A DNA stretch of 64,000 nt from Rhodococcus opacus B4 (GCF_000010805.1 NC_012522.1:186001-250000); one strand, 5' to 3'. Positions 15,773-25,250 are shown, counted from the stretch's first letter. Program-made: numbers and translations. Notes: generated by a model not told the origin, from the sequence alone.

Positions 15773-16462
15773 ATGTCCTCGGAAACCCCATCTTCCACTC
15801 GAGCGGCGCTGTTCGACGTCGACGGCACGCTGGTCGATTCCAACTACCTGCACGTGCGGGCGTGGCAGCGGGCGTTCCGGGAGGTCGGGCACGACGTGGA
15901 CGCATGGCGGGTGCACCGCGCGATCGGGTTGGACTCGTCGCTGCTCCTGGAATCGCTGCTCGGAGACGACGCGCGGATGCTCGGGCAGCGCGCGAAGGAT
16001 CTTCACAGTACGTATTACCTCGGCGCGCGGGACAGCATGCGGCCACTGGCCGGAGCCCGGGACCTGATTCGGGAATTGCACGGGCGCGGTGTGCAGGTCG
16101 TCCTCGCCACATCGGCCCCCGAGGAGGAATTGGACGTGCTGCGGGAGGTCCTGTCGGTCGACTCGTTCATCGCGCACGCCACCTCGTCCGAGGACGTCGA
16201 CGACGCGAAACCGGATCCCGGAGTGCTTCGGGCCGCGATGGACCGTGCATCCGTGTCGGCAGATTCCGCGGTAATGGTGGGTGATGCGGTGTGGGACGCC
16301 AAGGCGGCCTCGCGGGCCGGCGTCACGTTCGTCGGTGTCCTCAGTGGCGGAATCTCCCGCGCCGAACTGACGGAAGCCGGCGCGGTGGCCGTGTTCGAGG
16401 ACGCACAGGACCTGCTGGACCACCTCGAGTCCAGCCCGTTGTCAGCACTCTTGGGGAACTAG
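15773..16462 (+). CDS. HAD-superfamily phosphatase
   Basis: A 229-residue HAD hydrolase with a helical cap. Motif I is FDVDGTLVDS (nucleophile and acid/base Asp), motif II is the serine/threonine of LATSAP, motif III is the Lys of DDAKPDP, and motif IV is MVGDAVWDAKAA. It belongs to the beta-phosphoglucomutase/phosphoglycolate phosphatase-like group; the substrate cannot be told from sequence. The ATG at 15773 lies divergent from the SRPBCC gene. The last four bases overlap the convergent 72-residue gene. Confidence 0.85.
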   Translation: MSSETPSSTRAALFDVDGTLVDSNYLHVRAWQRAFREVGHDVDAWRVHRAIGLDSSLLLESLLGDDARMLGQRAKDLHSTYYLGARDSMRPLAGARDLIRELHGRGVQVVLATSAPEEELDVLREVLSVDSFIAHATSSEDVDDAKPDPGVLRAAMDRASVSADSAVMVGDAVWDAKAASRAGVTFVGVLSGGISRAELTEAGAVAVFEDAQDLLDHLESSPLSALLGN

Positions 16463-16677
16463 GCGCCGCGCGAGGACCACGCCTGCGCGATCTCGGGATA
16501 CGCCTCAGCGATCTCGTCGACCCGGTCGTCGCTCGCGCTGTCGATCTCGGCCCGATGCCGCTGCGCTGTGACCAGCGGCCCCTCCGATCCCGAACCGCCG
16601 GCGGGTGCGTTCGCCTCCCATTCGTGGATCACCTCGTCGAGGCGGAGGGCCACGAATTCCTTCTTGCTGTCACTCAT
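16459..16677 (-). CDS. 72-residue hypothetical acidic protein
   Basis: A small soluble protein starting MSDSKKEFVALRLDEVIHEW, with a Gly/Ser-rich middle (PAGGSGSEGP) and an acidic helix ending YPEIAQAWSSRGA. AAAGGAACAG precedes a double ATG; the second (16677) has the better spacing. No family recognised. It lies 21 bases downstream of the Ndh-like gene on the same strand and may be co-transcribed with it. Confidence 0.55.
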   Translation of the reverse strand: MSDSKKEFVALRLDEVIHEWEANAPAGGSGSEGPLVTAQRHRAEIDSASDDRVDEIAEAYPEIAQAWSSRGA

Positions 16678-16698
16678 CATCTGTTCCTTTCCGACAGT

Positions 16699-18027
16699 TC
16701 AGGCCTGCGCTCCGATTTCCTCACCGGCCGCGAACGGTGACTCCGAGTCGGTGACGAGCCCGATCGACACGAGTGGACGCGGGAAGATCAGATCGGTGAG
16801 GTAGGCGAGCGCGACGGCCCAGCGATTGGCGGCGTTCGGCATGGCGTAGAGGTGATATGCCCGTGTGACCACCTTCGCGAGGAACCCCGACAGCTGGATG
16901 CCGAGGGGGTTGGCAACGGCGAACCCCGGGCCGAGATCCACCACCAGGCCCATGTCGCGGTGGGTGTACGGTTTCGCGTCGCCGACGCCGAGGCTCGCCG
17001 CGACGTTGCGGGCGAGGGCCTGCCCCTGCCGGACGGCGTGCTGCGCGGTGGGAGGGGTGATCGATCCGCTGTTCTTCGGATCGGGAACCGCTGCGGCGTC
17101 GCCGCCCGCGAAGACGTCGGGATGCCCGTCCACCGAGAGGTCGGGGCGCACCGTCAATCTGCCCTTCTCGGTGGGCAGTCCGAGCGTGTCGACGAGGGGA
17201 CTGGCGGTCACGCCCGTCACCCAGGCGACCGTGCGGGTGGGAACGACCGTTCCGTCGTCGAGTGTGACGTGTTCGGGTCCGAGTTCCGTCAGGGTGGTGT
17301 CGAGTCGCACGTCGATGCCGCGGGAGCGCAGCACGTCCAGCACCTTGTCTCCCAGCTTCTCCCCCACCTCGGGCATCACCGAGCCGGCGACGTCGAGCAG
17401 CAGGAACCGGATCTTCGCGGGGTCGAGGTTGCGGCGGGACGCGGCTTCATCGGCAAGGGCCCGGAGCTGGGCCGTGAGTTCGGTGCCCGCGTAGGAGGCA
17501 CCGACCACGACGACCGTCCGGCGGGCGTCGGCGACCCGGGGATCGGTGTCCCGCTCGGCCAGTTCGATCTGGGTGAGCAGCTGGTCGCGGAAGTACAGCG
17601 CCTCGGCCGGAGTCTTCAGCCCCCTGGCGTGCTCGGCGAGTCCGGGAATGTCGAACAGTCGGGTCACCGATCCGGGAGTGAGCACCACCCGGTCCCAGGC
17701 CACCTGCTCGAAACCTTGCTCGCAGTCGGTGACGTGCACGGTGCGGGCCTCGAAGTCGACGGCGTCGACACGTCCCGTCACCAGTTCGACGTCCGGCAGC
17801 GCCTCGGACAGCGGAACGGTGACGAACCGTGCGTCCAGGATTCCGCCCGCCACCTCGGGCAGGAGTGGCGTGTAGAGCATGTAGTCGTGGGGCGAGATCA
17901 TGATGACGCGGGCTTCGGTCCCCCGGAGGCGGCGCGCGAGGGCGCGTGCGCATTCGAAGCCGGCGAAGCCGCTGCCCACGACGACGACGACGACGCGAGT
18001 CGGCTCCCCAGCTGATTCGTAGGTCAT
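16699..18027 (-). CDS. Type II NADH:quinone oxidoreductase-like flavoprotein
   Basis: A 442-residue two-dinucleotide-fold flavoprotein resembling Ndh-2, the single-subunit, non-proton-pumping NADH:menaquinone reductase. The FAD fold is at the N terminus (VVGSGFAGFECARAL), the NADH fold mid-protein (VVVVGASYAGTELTAQL), then FAGGDAAAVPD (FAD-contact) and TPPTAQHAVRQG, corresponding to the AQxAxQQ quinone-site motif. The C-terminal section (KVVTRAYHLYAMPNAANRW) is the membrane-anchoring region. It may feed electrons to the respiratory chain, but paralogues with other roles exist. The ATG at 18027 is given; the ATG at 18045 is an alternative. Confidence 0.82.
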   Translation of the reverse strand: MTYESAGEPTRVVVVVVGSGFAGFECARALARRLRGTEARVIMISPHDYMLYTPLLPEVAGGILDARFVTVPLSEALPDVELVTGRVDAVDFEARTVHVTDCEQGFEQVAWDRVVLTPGSVTRLFDIPGLAEHARGLKTPAEALYFRDQLLTQIELAERDTDPRVADARRTVVVVGASYAGTELTAQLRALADEAASRRNLDPAKIRFLLLDVAGSVMPEVGEKLGDKVLDVLRSRGIDVRLDTTLTELGPEHVTLDDGTVVPTRTVAWVTGVTASPLVDTLGLPTEKGRLTVRPDLSVDGHPDVFAGGDAAAVPDPKNSGSITPPTAQHAVRQGQALARNVAASLGVGDAKPYTHRDMGLVVDLGPGFAVANPLGIQLSGFLAKVVTRAYHLYAMPNAANRWAVALAYLTDLIFPRPLVSIGLVTDSESPFAAGEEIGAQA

Positions 18028-18085
18028 ACGGAAGGCATTCCCCATCCACGCGTCGAACGAAACAATCCCCGGTCACGGCCGCGGC

Positions 18086-18111
18086 GGTGTGAGTGCGGCG
18101 AAACCGGGTAC
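18086..18111 (+). promoter_or_regulatory. SigF-type promoter upstream of DUF4235 gene
   Basis: GGTGT (18086-18090), 15 bases, then GGGTAC (18106-18111): one mismatch in the -35 relative to the stress-sigma consensus. It is 48 bases before the DUF4235 start. Found by eye. Confidence 0.5.
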
Positions 18112-18159
18112 TCGACCTGCGGAGAACGATCGACGGGTTCGAATGCGAAGGGCGGGTAC

Positions 18160-18429
18160 ATGAGCGCGGCATCGAAGGCGATGTACAAACCGTTGGCGCT
18201 GGCTGCGAGTGTCGCCGGTGGAATAGCGGCGAGCGCCGTGTTCGGTCAGGTGTGGAAGCGGCTCGCAGGCGAATCCGAGGTTCCCGACCCGAAGGATCTG
18301 TCCCGAAGCACCCGCGAAGTGCTGATCGCGGCCGCCGTGCAGGGCACCGTCTTCGGCCTGGTCAAGGCGGCGGTCGACCGGGCAGGTGCGCAGGGCTACC
18401 GGAAACTCGCCCACGCCGACCCCCGGTAG
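18160..18429 (+). CDS. DUF4235 membrane protein
   Basis: An 89-residue small membrane protein of the DUF4235 family, common in actinobacteria and of unknown function. Two hydrophobic helices (residues about 11-30 and 53-72) flank a charged loop with ESEVPDPKDLSRS, the conserved part of the family. The ATG has AAGGGCGGG just upstream. A SigF-type promoter precedes it, placing it provisionally in the stress regulon. phoU starts 39 bases after its stop. Confidence 0.75.
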   Translation: MSAASKAMYKPLALAASVAGGIAASAVFGQVWKRLAGESEVPDPKDLSRSTREVLIAAAVQGTVFGLVKAAVDRAGAQGYRKLAHADPR

Positions 18430-18468
18430 AGCGAGGCACTCGTTCCAGAACACCCCTAGGCTGAGCCG

Positions 18469-19116
18469 ATGCGTACTCGTTTCGCGGAAAATCTCGACAG
18501 CCTGTCCGGCGATCTCGCCTCGATGTGCCGGTTGTCGGTTACCGCGATGTCGGAGGCAAGCGACGCACTGCTGGAGGCAGACCTCGGGCTCGCCGAGCAC
18601 GTCATCGACGCGAGCGGCGAGCTCGACGATGCAGCGGCGCACTGGGAGAAACGTGCGTTCGCGCTGCTCGCCCTGCAGGCGCCGGTCGCACACGACCTCC
18701 GGTTCATGGTCGGCGGCCTCCATATCTCCGCAGATCTGCACAGGATGGGCGGTCTCGCGGTGCACATCGCAAAGATCGCCCGCCGGCGGCATCCCGAGCA
18801 CGTCGTCCCCGACGAGGTGCGGGACGTGTTCACCGAGATGGGTTCGGTCGCCGTCGCGCAGGCGAGGGAGACCGAGCAGGTGCTGCAGCACCGCGACCCC
18901 GAGCGCGCCCGCGGGTTACTGACGGCGGACGAGGCGATGGACGACCTCCATCGCAGCCTGTTCACGATCACCCAGGCCGAGGACTGGCCGCACGGTGTCC
19001 AGTCGGCCGTCGACATCACCCTGCTCGGCCGCTTCTACGAGCGGTTCTGCGACCACACGGTAGAAATCGGGAGGCGTGTCATCTTCCTGGAGACCGGCAG
19101 CCTGCCCGAGCAGTGA
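18469..19116 (+). CDS. phoU: Phosphate-signalling regulator PhoU
   Basis: A 215-residue protein made of two PhoU three-helix repeats. Each repeat's conserved metal-binding segment is visible (ASGELDDAAAHWEKRAF and LHISADLHRMGG in the first; LLGRFYERFCDHTVEIGRRV in the second, which is the family signature). PhoU links the Pst phosphate transporter to the sensor kinase and shuts the Pho response off when phosphate is plentiful. No pst genes are in the window, so this is an orphan copy. It converges on the decayed reductase gene. Confidence 0.88.
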   Translation: MRTRFAENLDSLSGDLASMCRLSVTAMSEASDALLEADLGLAEHVIDASGELDDAAAHWEKRAFALLALQAPVAHDLRFMVGGLHISADLHRMGGLAVHIAKIARRRHPEHVVPDEVRDVFTEMGSVAVAQARETEQVLQHRDPERARGLLTADEAMDDLHRSLFTITQAEDWPHGVQSAVDITLLGRFYERFCDHTVEIGRRVIFLETGSLPEQ

Positions 19117-19127
19117 GGTGTGAATTT

Positions 19128-19902
19128 CTACAGGTCGAGCACCAACAGGTCCGATCGCGCCCGCGAGACGCAGAGCATGATCGACGCGCTTTGTTCGCGC
19201 TCACCGGCGGAAAGCACCGAATCGCGATGGCATACCTCGCCTTCGAGAACCGAGGTCTCGCAGCTCGCGCACGTGCCCTCGCGGCACGACGTCTCCACGT
19301 CGATCGTCGACACCCTCGGGGGCGTCGACGATCGACTGGCCTTCGCCGACGCGGACTGTGGCACCCGTACTCTCGATCCGAACGGTGAAGTCGCGGTCGG
19401 GAGCCGATTCCTCGTCCGTGGGGCGCGGCCGGAACCGCTCGACGTGCAGCCGCTGCGCATCCCGCGGTCCGATCACGGATTCGACCGCTGCGAGCAACGG
19501 CTCCGGTCCGCAGCAGTACACCTGGGCTCTCGGGGCGCTGCGCGCCAGGATGTCGGCGAGCGGCAGCACGCCGTATTCGTCCTGAGGGAGCACACCGACC
19601 CCGTCACCGTAGACGGCGACCTCGTCGAGGTAGGCCATGGACTGCCGGGACCGGCCACCGTAGTGCATGGTCCACGCCGCTCCTGCCGCCTCGGCTGCCG
19701 CGATCATCGGCAATAACGGTGTGATGCCGATACCTCCGGCCACGAAGACGTACTCGGCGCCGGCGCCGAGGTCGAAGTTGTTGCGGGGCAGCGACACCGT
19801 GAGGCTGCTGCCCGGCACTGCCTCGCGGTGCCCGCCTCGCCCACCACGATGTCCGGACCCACCACCCAAGTCAACGCAGCGCCCGTCACCGGTACTCAGC
19901 AT
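19128..19902 (-). pseudogene. Decayed phthalate-dioxygenase-type reductase
   Basis: Remnant of an iron-sulfur flavoprotein reductase (PDR/vanillate demethylase reductase type) that would pass electrons from NADH to an oxygenase. The NAD-binding domain is visible (AEYVFVAGGIGITPLLPMI, CCGPEPLLAAVE), then the C-terminal plant-type ferredoxin with CREGTCASC and a fourth Cys (IMLCVSRA). The two halves are in different frames: the break is at a C5/G5 tract (about 19318-19322), where removing one base restores GQSIVDAPRVSTIDVETSC. The FMN/FAD-binding N-terminal domain of about 100 residues is missing. No oxygenase partner lies nearby. Confidence 0.8.
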
Positions 19903-19985
19903 GCGCGACGCGAATCCTCATCTTTTGCCTTCTCATGAGCCTATGCTGGCGCGCACACGCTCACTCTTGTAGGAAAGGGCCCGGG

Positions 19986-20438
19986 ATGTTCGTCCTGCTC
20001 CGGCATGCCCACGCGATAGGACAACAGGACTGGACCGCGTCCGACGCCCTCCGGCCGCTCAGTGACCTCGGCCGCGACCAGGCCACCGGCCTCATAGGCA
20101 CCCTCGCCGGGGTCGACCTCCACGTCCTGTACTGCAGCCCGACCACCCGCTGCCTCGACACCCTCGCCCCGTTGGCCGCTGCCCGCGGCCTTCACGTCCA
20201 GGAGCACCCGTTGCTCGCCCCGGATGCCGCGACCGACGAACTGTGCGCTGCCCTCGACGCGATCGACCTCGCCGGCACCCTGTGGTGCACCCACGGAGAG
20301 ATCCTCACCGCACTCGCCGCCATTACCCGCGCCGACGGCACACCCGCTTTCCCGATCGGCCACACCGCGAAAGGCGGGGCCTGGCTACTCAATGCCCGCA
20401 CTCCGCTGCGCTACCTCGACCCCGACCCTCCGCAGTAG
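19986..20438 (+). CDS. Histidine phosphatase family protein (SixA-like)
   Basis: A 150-residue single-domain phosphoglycerate-mutase-like phosphatase. The catalytic motif is at the very N terminus (VLLRHAHA; phospho-acceptor H7 with R6), CSPTTRCLDTLAPL supplies the second Arg, and CTHGEILTAL holds the later catalytic His. The short length and start fit SixA-like phosphohistidine or small-molecule phosphatases; the substrate is unknown. The ATG at 19986 has GGAAAGG upstream. Confidence 0.82.
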   Translation: MFVLLRHAHAIGQQDWTASDALRPLSDLGRDQATGLIGTLAGVDLHVLYCSPTTRCLDTLAPLAAARGLHVQEHPLLAPDAATDELCAALDAIDLAGTLWCTHGEILTALAAITRADGTPAFPIGHTAKGGAWLLNARTPLRYLDPDPPQ

Positions 20439-20529
20439 CGGCCACCGATGATGCTGCACGTCACGTTCGATCTACGGGTCCGACGCACGGCCCTTCCCGA
20501 CCGCGGGCGACGGGAGCACAATCTCCCTC

Positions 20530-20767
20530 ATGGACGTCACCGAATAACAGCACATCGACGCCGTGCGCACATCTGATCCAGCGGTATCAGTGCCTCGAGA
20601 CCGACCGGGTCGACAGTGCGATCAAGACCGCCCACCACCACTTCGACGGATGCCAGATCCGAGACTTCGTGCCCCTACTCGTCGAACGGGCTGCCAGTCG
20701 CGCTCTCGACGATTCCCTGGCCATCACACCACCCACGGCGTGCCCGGCAGTTCCCGAGGCGCGGTAG
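20530..20767 (+). pseudogene. Decayed three-helix-bundle protein gene
   Basis: A broken relative of the intact gene at 25251. ATG at 20530 opens MDVTE followed by an in-frame TAA (20545-20547). The reading then continues QHIDAV, and a one-base deletion near 20567 shifts the frame; the remaining body (HLIQRYQCLETDRVDSAIKT, then QIRDFVPLLVERAASRALDD) matches the family. The intact copy has GRIRDFVPLLIERTATANL at the same place. One nonsense and one frameshift change make expression of the full domain unlikely. Confidence 0.7.
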
Positions 20768-20953
20768 CCCCCCGACGCGTGTAACACCGCGGACTCCGGA
20801 GCGAATAATTCACGAACGCATCTCGCGCCCGGTCTGCATGCCGAATGCGGCAGCGACCGTAGATCGACACCCGCGTGTGGGGCGTGTCGACGCGCATGTC
20901 GACCGGATGCAGCGAAGAATCGGCAACGAAACGCGAAAGTCGAGGAGGACGCG

Positions 20954-21991
20954 ATGAACGCTGCTCGCATGCGCAGGCTCAGGCCGGTTCCCGACACCCG
21001 ACCACAGATGATGTTCCGCACAATCCACGGGTACCGGCGCGCCTTCCGCATGATCGGTGAGGGCCCCGCACTGCTGCTGTTGCACGGCATCGGCGACAAC
21101 TCGACCACCTGGACAGAGATCATTCCGCACCTCGCCGAGAATTACACCGTCATCGCGCCCGATCTGCTCGGCCACGGACGCTCCGACAAACCCCGCGCCG
21201 ATTATTCCATCGCTGCCTACGCCAACGGCATGCGCGACCTCCTCTCAACCCTCGGAATCGACCACGTCACCGTGATCGGGCACTCGCTGGGCGGTGGGGT
21301 CGCGATGCAGTTCGCCTATCAGTACCCACAGATGGTGGATCGACTCGTTCTCGTATCCCCCGGAGGCGTCACCAAAGACGTTCATCCCGTGCTACGCCTC
21401 GCCGCGACGCCGATTGTCAACGAAGCGCTGAAACTGCTGCGACTGCCCGGAGCGGTGCCCGTGATGCGATGGGCCGGCGCCCTCCTGACTCGACTGCACG
21501 GGACACCTCTGCGCCCCGGCGCGGCATTGCACGACACTCCGGATCTGGTACGGATCCTCACCGACCTGCCCGACCCCACCGCGCACGAGGCATACCTGCG
21601 CACCCTGCGCGCAGTCGTCGACCGGCGCGGACAGATGGTAACCATTCTCGACCGCTGCTACCTGACCGAAAGCATCCCGGTTCAATTGATCTGGGGAGGC
21701 CGGGATACCGTCATCCCGGTCGGCCACGCCCACCTCGCGCACGCGGCGATGCCCGACTCGCGCCTGGAGATCTTCGAGGCCGCCGGTCATTTCCCCTTCC
21801 GGGACGACCCGATGCGCTTCCTGCACACCGTCGAGAAGTTCCTGTCCGACACCCGTCCACTACCGTTCGACGAGGCCAGGTGGCGGCAACTGCTCAGCAC
21901 CGGAACCGCCGAGAATCCCGTCACCACCGACCCCGCGATGCGCACCGACGTACTCGACGCAGTGGGATCCAGTCAACGCAGTGCCACCTGA
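20954..21991 (+). CDS. Alpha/beta-hydrolase fold protein
   Basis: A 345-residue alpha/beta hydrolase. The oxyanion motif LLLHGIGDNS is near residue 42, the nucleophile is S111 in VIGHSLGGG, the catalytic Asp is in IWGGRDTVIP and the His in AAGHFPF. The order and spacing match epoxide-hydrolase/C-C hydrolase/lipase-like members, so the reaction (ester, C-C bond or epoxide) is not resolved. The C-terminal 40 residues after the fold are polar and unusual. The ATG is preceded by AGGAGGAC. It stands alone on the plus strand, convergent with the beta-lactamase-like gene. Confidence 0.85.
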   Translation: MNAARMRRLRPVPDTRPQMMFRTIHGYRRAFRMIGEGPALLLLHGIGDNSTTWTEIIPHLAENYTVIAPDLLGHGRSDKPRADYSIAAYANGMRDLLSTLGIDHVTVIGHSLGGGVAMQFAYQYPQMVDRLVLVSPGGVTKDVHPVLRLAATPIVNEALKLLRLPGAVPVMRWAGALLTRLHGTPLRPGAALHDTPDLVRILTDLPDPTAHEAYLRTLRAVVDRRGQMVTILDRCYLTESIPVQLIWGGRDTVIPVGHAHLAHAAMPDSRLEIFEAAGHFPFRDDPMRFLHTVEKFLSDTRPLPFDEARWRQLLSTGTAENPVTTDPAMRTDVLDAVGSSQRSAT

Positions 21992-22035
21992 TTCGGTTGC
22001 CGGTAAGGGCGAAAACCCGGTTCGGCTCGTCGCCG

Positions 22036-23253
22036 TCATCGGACGACTGGAACTCGAACCGGTTGTTCCGGGAACAGGACGGGACTGAGGTCACGGAGCA
22101 GGACGTTCACCGGCGGCTCGCCGTCGATGGCCGCGTCGCTGTTGATCAGAAGGACGATCGTGGCGTCGAGCGCGGGGTGGTAGACGGCGTAGGACATGTA
22201 TCCGGGGATTGCACCGTTGTGCCCGATCCAGCCGGAGTTCTCCTCGAGGCCGAAGGTGTAGTGCCAATTGTCGTCGTTGTCGCCGAGCGGCTGCCACCGA
22301 AGTCGTTCGGCCTGCAGTTCGGGAGTGAGTAGGTCACCGCGCCCGAGCAGTCGAATCCATTGAGTGAGATCGCCTGCAGTGGAGATCATCTGACCGGCGG
22401 AGTACGCCTGGGTGGGACTCCATGACGTGGAGTCGGTGACCCCGCGCACCGGGTCCAGTGTGGTGTAGCCGAGAACGTGATCCTGCGGGAAGCTTGCGTC
22501 GACGGGCCACACCGTGTGGTCGAGGCCGCGGGGCCGGAGGATCTTGTCGGTCAGCACGTCGCCGAACGGGGCGCCCGCGACCTTCTCGACCACGAGACCG
22601 AGGAGCACGGTGTTCGCGTTCGAGTAGTCCGAATCCGTTCCCGGCGGAAACTGCGCGCCGAGAGCGTACGACGCGTCCAGCAGTTCCGATGGCGTCCACA
22701 CGCGCATCGGATCCTCGAAGAATCGATTCCGGAAATCGGGATTCGCGAGGTACTCGGACAGTCCGGCGGTCATCGTCCCCAGCATTCGGAGCGTGATGCG
22801 GTCGCCATTGGGCACACCCTCGACGTAACGCGACACCGGGTCGTCGAGCCCGACCTTGCCCTCCTGGACCAGTTGCAGGATCAGTGTGGTGGTGAAGGTC
22901 TTGGTGATGCTGCCGATTCGATGTTGCAACTGGGCGTACATCGGAGTATCCGGCGATGTCGCCGACCGGCCCGCCGTATGGGTCCAGACGCCGTCCGGGG
23001 TGCTCACCTCTACTACGGCGCCCGGAGTACGGCCGTCGGCGACGAATTTATCCAGCATTGCGCTCGCCGAGGAGACAACGTGCTGCGAGAGTCCCGCGGT
23101 GCTGTCGGTTTCTGCGGTACCCGCGCTCTGTGCGCAACCGGTCACCGCGCTCAGGACCACGGCGACCGCCATGCCGAGCACACGCAGCGTCTGCCTGCTC
23201 GATCGTTGCCGAGTGCGAAAACGATGCAGTGGCCTATCACCCATATCACGCAA
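22036..23253 (-). CDS. Lipoprotein serine hydrolase, class C beta-lactamase family
   Basis: A 405-residue exported protein. The N terminus has a basic stretch, a hydrophobic segment and a lipobox ending at C40 (LSAVTGC), so it is probably an envelope lipoprotein. The beta-lactamase/DD-peptidase fold follows with the S115-x-x-K118 motif in GSITKTF, a YSN motif (DSDYSNAN) and the third motif as HNG in IGHNGAIPG. Members act as D-Ala-D-Ala carboxypeptidases, esterases or beta-lactamases; which applies is not evident. There is a gap of 213 bases, empty of genes, between its start and the end of the dapA-like gene. Confidence 0.83.
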   Translation of the reverse strand: MRDMGDRPLHRFRTRQRSSRQTLRVLGMAVAVVLSAVTGCAQSAGTAETDSTAGLSQHVVSSASAMLDKFVADGRTPGAVVEVSTPDGVWTHTAGRSATSPDTPMYAQLQHRIGSITKTFTTTLILQLVQEGKVGLDDPVSRYVEGVPNGDRITLRMLGTMTAGLSEYLANPDFRNRFFEDPMRVWTPSELLDASYALGAQFPPGTDSDYSNANTVLLGLVVEKVAGAPFGDVLTDKILRPRGLDHTVWPVDASFPQDHVLGYTTLDPVRGVTDSTSWSPTQAYSAGQMISTAGDLTQWIRLLGRGDLLTPELQAERLRWQPLGDNDDNWHYTFGLEENSGWIGHNGAIPGYMSYAVYHPALDATIVLLINSDAAIDGEPPVNVLLRDLSPVLFPEQPVRVPVVR

Positions 23254-23466
23254 CGGTATTCGAGGCGCGACCGTCGCGGGCCGGTTCAGCAGCCCGACTC
23301 CGCTCGAGTCGCCTGAATCCGAACGGCGGCGCCGTTTCGGCTGCTCGTAACCGGCCTGCCCCGGGTTGACCGGGAACGCGCGGCTCGCCTCCGGAGAGAT
23401 TGGGCTGCCCGTCCCTGTCCGTCGATACGGTCGATGCGAAGATGTCGGATTGCAATTGAGAGCCGG

Positions 23467-24372
23467 TCAGGGCAGCAACTCCGACGCCGACAATCCCGCC
23501 CGAAGCGCTTCGTACTCGACGTCGTCGAGGGCGAGCAGCGGGGACCTCACGGTTCTGTCCTGCAGGACACCGAGCAACTGCAGCGCCCCCTTGACCGTGG
23601 TCGCACCGTAATTGGGGACACCCATCACCGCACGCAACGCCGGCTGCAGGCGGGCATTGATCTCCCGCGCCGATTCGACGTCCCCCGAGAAGAAGGCGTC
23701 GATCATGGCGCGAATCTCGTCACCGGCCACGTGCCCGAGAACAGAGACGACCCCGCACGCCCCATACGCCAGGAAACCCAGCGTGAGGCTGTCGTCGCCC
23801 GAATAAACCGCAAAGCCCAATTCACGCAGCAAGATCGCCTGGGTGGGATCTCCAGCCGCGTCCTTCACCGCCACCACGGACGGCCACCCCGCCATCGCTT
23901 CGAATGTCGACGGTGCCAGCTTGGTGCCGGCCCGACTGGGAATGTCGTAGACCATGACAGGAGTGTCGACCGCATCCACCACGTACCGAAAGTGCTGCAG
24001 TACACCCCCCTGGCTCGGCTTGTTGTAGTACGGCGTCACCAGCAGCAACCCGTCGGCACCGTGCACGACAGCCTGCCTCGCCAATTCCAGCGTGTGCCGT
24101 GTGTCGTTCGTCCCCACCCCGGCAACGACCTTCGCCCGGTTGCCCACCGCATCCTTGACCACTCGCAATATCCGACCGTCTTCGGCGGTGGTAGTCGTGG
24201 CCGCCTCACCGGTCGTGCCCGAGACGACAAGTCCGTCATGTCCGTGGTCGACCAAATGCAGGGCGATCCGGGCAGTCGCCTCCTCGTCGAGTTCTCCGTC
24301 CTCGGTGAACGCCGTAGCCATCGCTGTCAGCACGCGCCCGAACGGAGCCGCCGGCGCAGACGAAACGGTCAT
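23467..24372 (-). CDS. dapA: 4-hydroxy-tetrahydrodipicolinate synthase
   Basis: A 301-residue TIM-barrel aldolase of the DapA family, which condenses pyruvate with aspartate semialdehyde in lysine and diaminopimelate synthesis. The pyruvate-binding SGTTGE is at residues 51-56, the catalytic Tyr (Y142) is in VMVYDIPSRAGT and the Schiff-base Lys (K170) in VVAVKDAAGD; LLVTPYYNKPSQGG is the family signature. It is isolated from dapB or other lysine genes, so it could be a paralogue of the housekeeping enzyme; residues fit DapA better than the N-acetylneuraminate lyase relatives. Confidence 0.87.
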   Translation of the reverse strand: MTVSSAPAAPFGRVLTAMATAFTEDGELDEEATARIALHLVDHGHDGLVVSGTTGEAATTTTAEDGRILRVVKDAVGNRAKVVAGVGTNDTRHTLELARQAVVHGADGLLLVTPYYNKPSQGGVLQHFRYVVDAVDTPVMVYDIPSRAGTKLAPSTFEAMAGWPSVVAVKDAAGDPTQAILLRELGFAVYSGDDSLTLGFLAYGACGVVSVLGHVAGDEIRAMIDAFFSGDVESAREINARLQPALRAVMGVPNYGATTVKGALQLLGVLQDRTVRSPLLALDDVEYEALRAGLSASELLP

Positions 24373-24420
24373 CGCCTCAGTGTAAGCGCCACACGACGGC
24401 GACTTCCAGGCTCCGTGCGG

Positions 24421-24972
24421 TCAGTCGCGATCGGATCGGCGCTGGTCACTCGTGGGAGGATCATCGTCGACGCGGTTCCGGAGACGCAGGATCGCGGCAA
24501 GGACGGACAGCCCGCAGAAGATTCCTGCGGCAACCACTGCCGCGACGAGACCGACCCTCGGCGACACTACGAAACTGAAGATGAGAAGCACAACCCCGAC
24601 GAGGGCCGCCCCGAACGTCGCGATACCACACACCGTCAACTTGTGCGCCGCGGACACCAGCGCGGGAAGGGCATGCCGACGGAACAGCACCCGGTGGAAT
24701 CCGGCCGGCGCGACCAGCAGCATCGTCGACAGGACCGACAGAGCGACCGTCATGAGGTAGACGATCACCTCGAAGTCCGTCAGATCGGTGAACCGCTGCT
24801 GGAACGGCAACGTCAGCAGGAAGCCGGTGAGCAGCTGCACCCCGGTCTGCACAACGCGGAGTTCCTGTAACAGCGCTGCCCAGTTGCGGTCGAGCCGCTG
24901 GGTTTCCGTCTCGTGCCGGGCGCGATAGTTCCACTCGTCGTCCTGATCCCGCTCAACACTGCCGTCCGACAT
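24421..24972 (-). CDS. DUF6328-like four-span membrane protein
   Basis: A 183-residue membrane protein. A charged N terminus (DQDDEWNYRARHETETQRLDR) leads to four hydrophobic segments at residues of about 44-60, 72-93, 112-135 and 142-165; LLQELRVVQTGVQLLTGFLL is the most conserved part in actinobacterial relatives that I recall as DUF6328. The function is unknown. The ATG at 24972 is given; an ATG at 25026 and GTG at 25035 are upstream options. A GGGTAT element on the minus strand (25063-25058) resembles the -10 of a stress-sigma promoter but has no good -35. Confidence 0.65.
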   Translation of the reverse strand: MSDGSVERDQDDEWNYRARHETETQRLDRNWAALLQELRVVQTGVQLLTGFLLTLPFQQRFTDLTDFEVIVYLMTVALSVLSTMLLVAPAGFHRVLFRRHALPALVSAAHKLTVCGIATFGAALVGVVLLIFSFVVSPRVGLVAAVVAAGIFCGLSVLAAILRLRNRVDDDPPTSDQRRSDRD

Positions 24973-25250
24973 GTCCAGCCCGCTGTTCTCAAAGGATCGG
25001 TCACCGCAACCGTGAGCCGAGCGCATGGCACTCACCTTCGGTCCGTCAGGTCAAACAATACCCACTTCTGGTCCGGAAAGTCGGTTTTCCTATCCCGGCC
25101 GCGGGGACATGTCCGGCCCGCCCACGCGTCCGAGTAGTCGTGGGCGCGGGTACTGAACAAGTGTCCGAACGGGTTTCGCCGGAGATGCGTTCGTCACAGA
25201 GAGCCCGCACGAAATTGACGCGGGTTGACACAGGCGAGCACCATTTGTTC

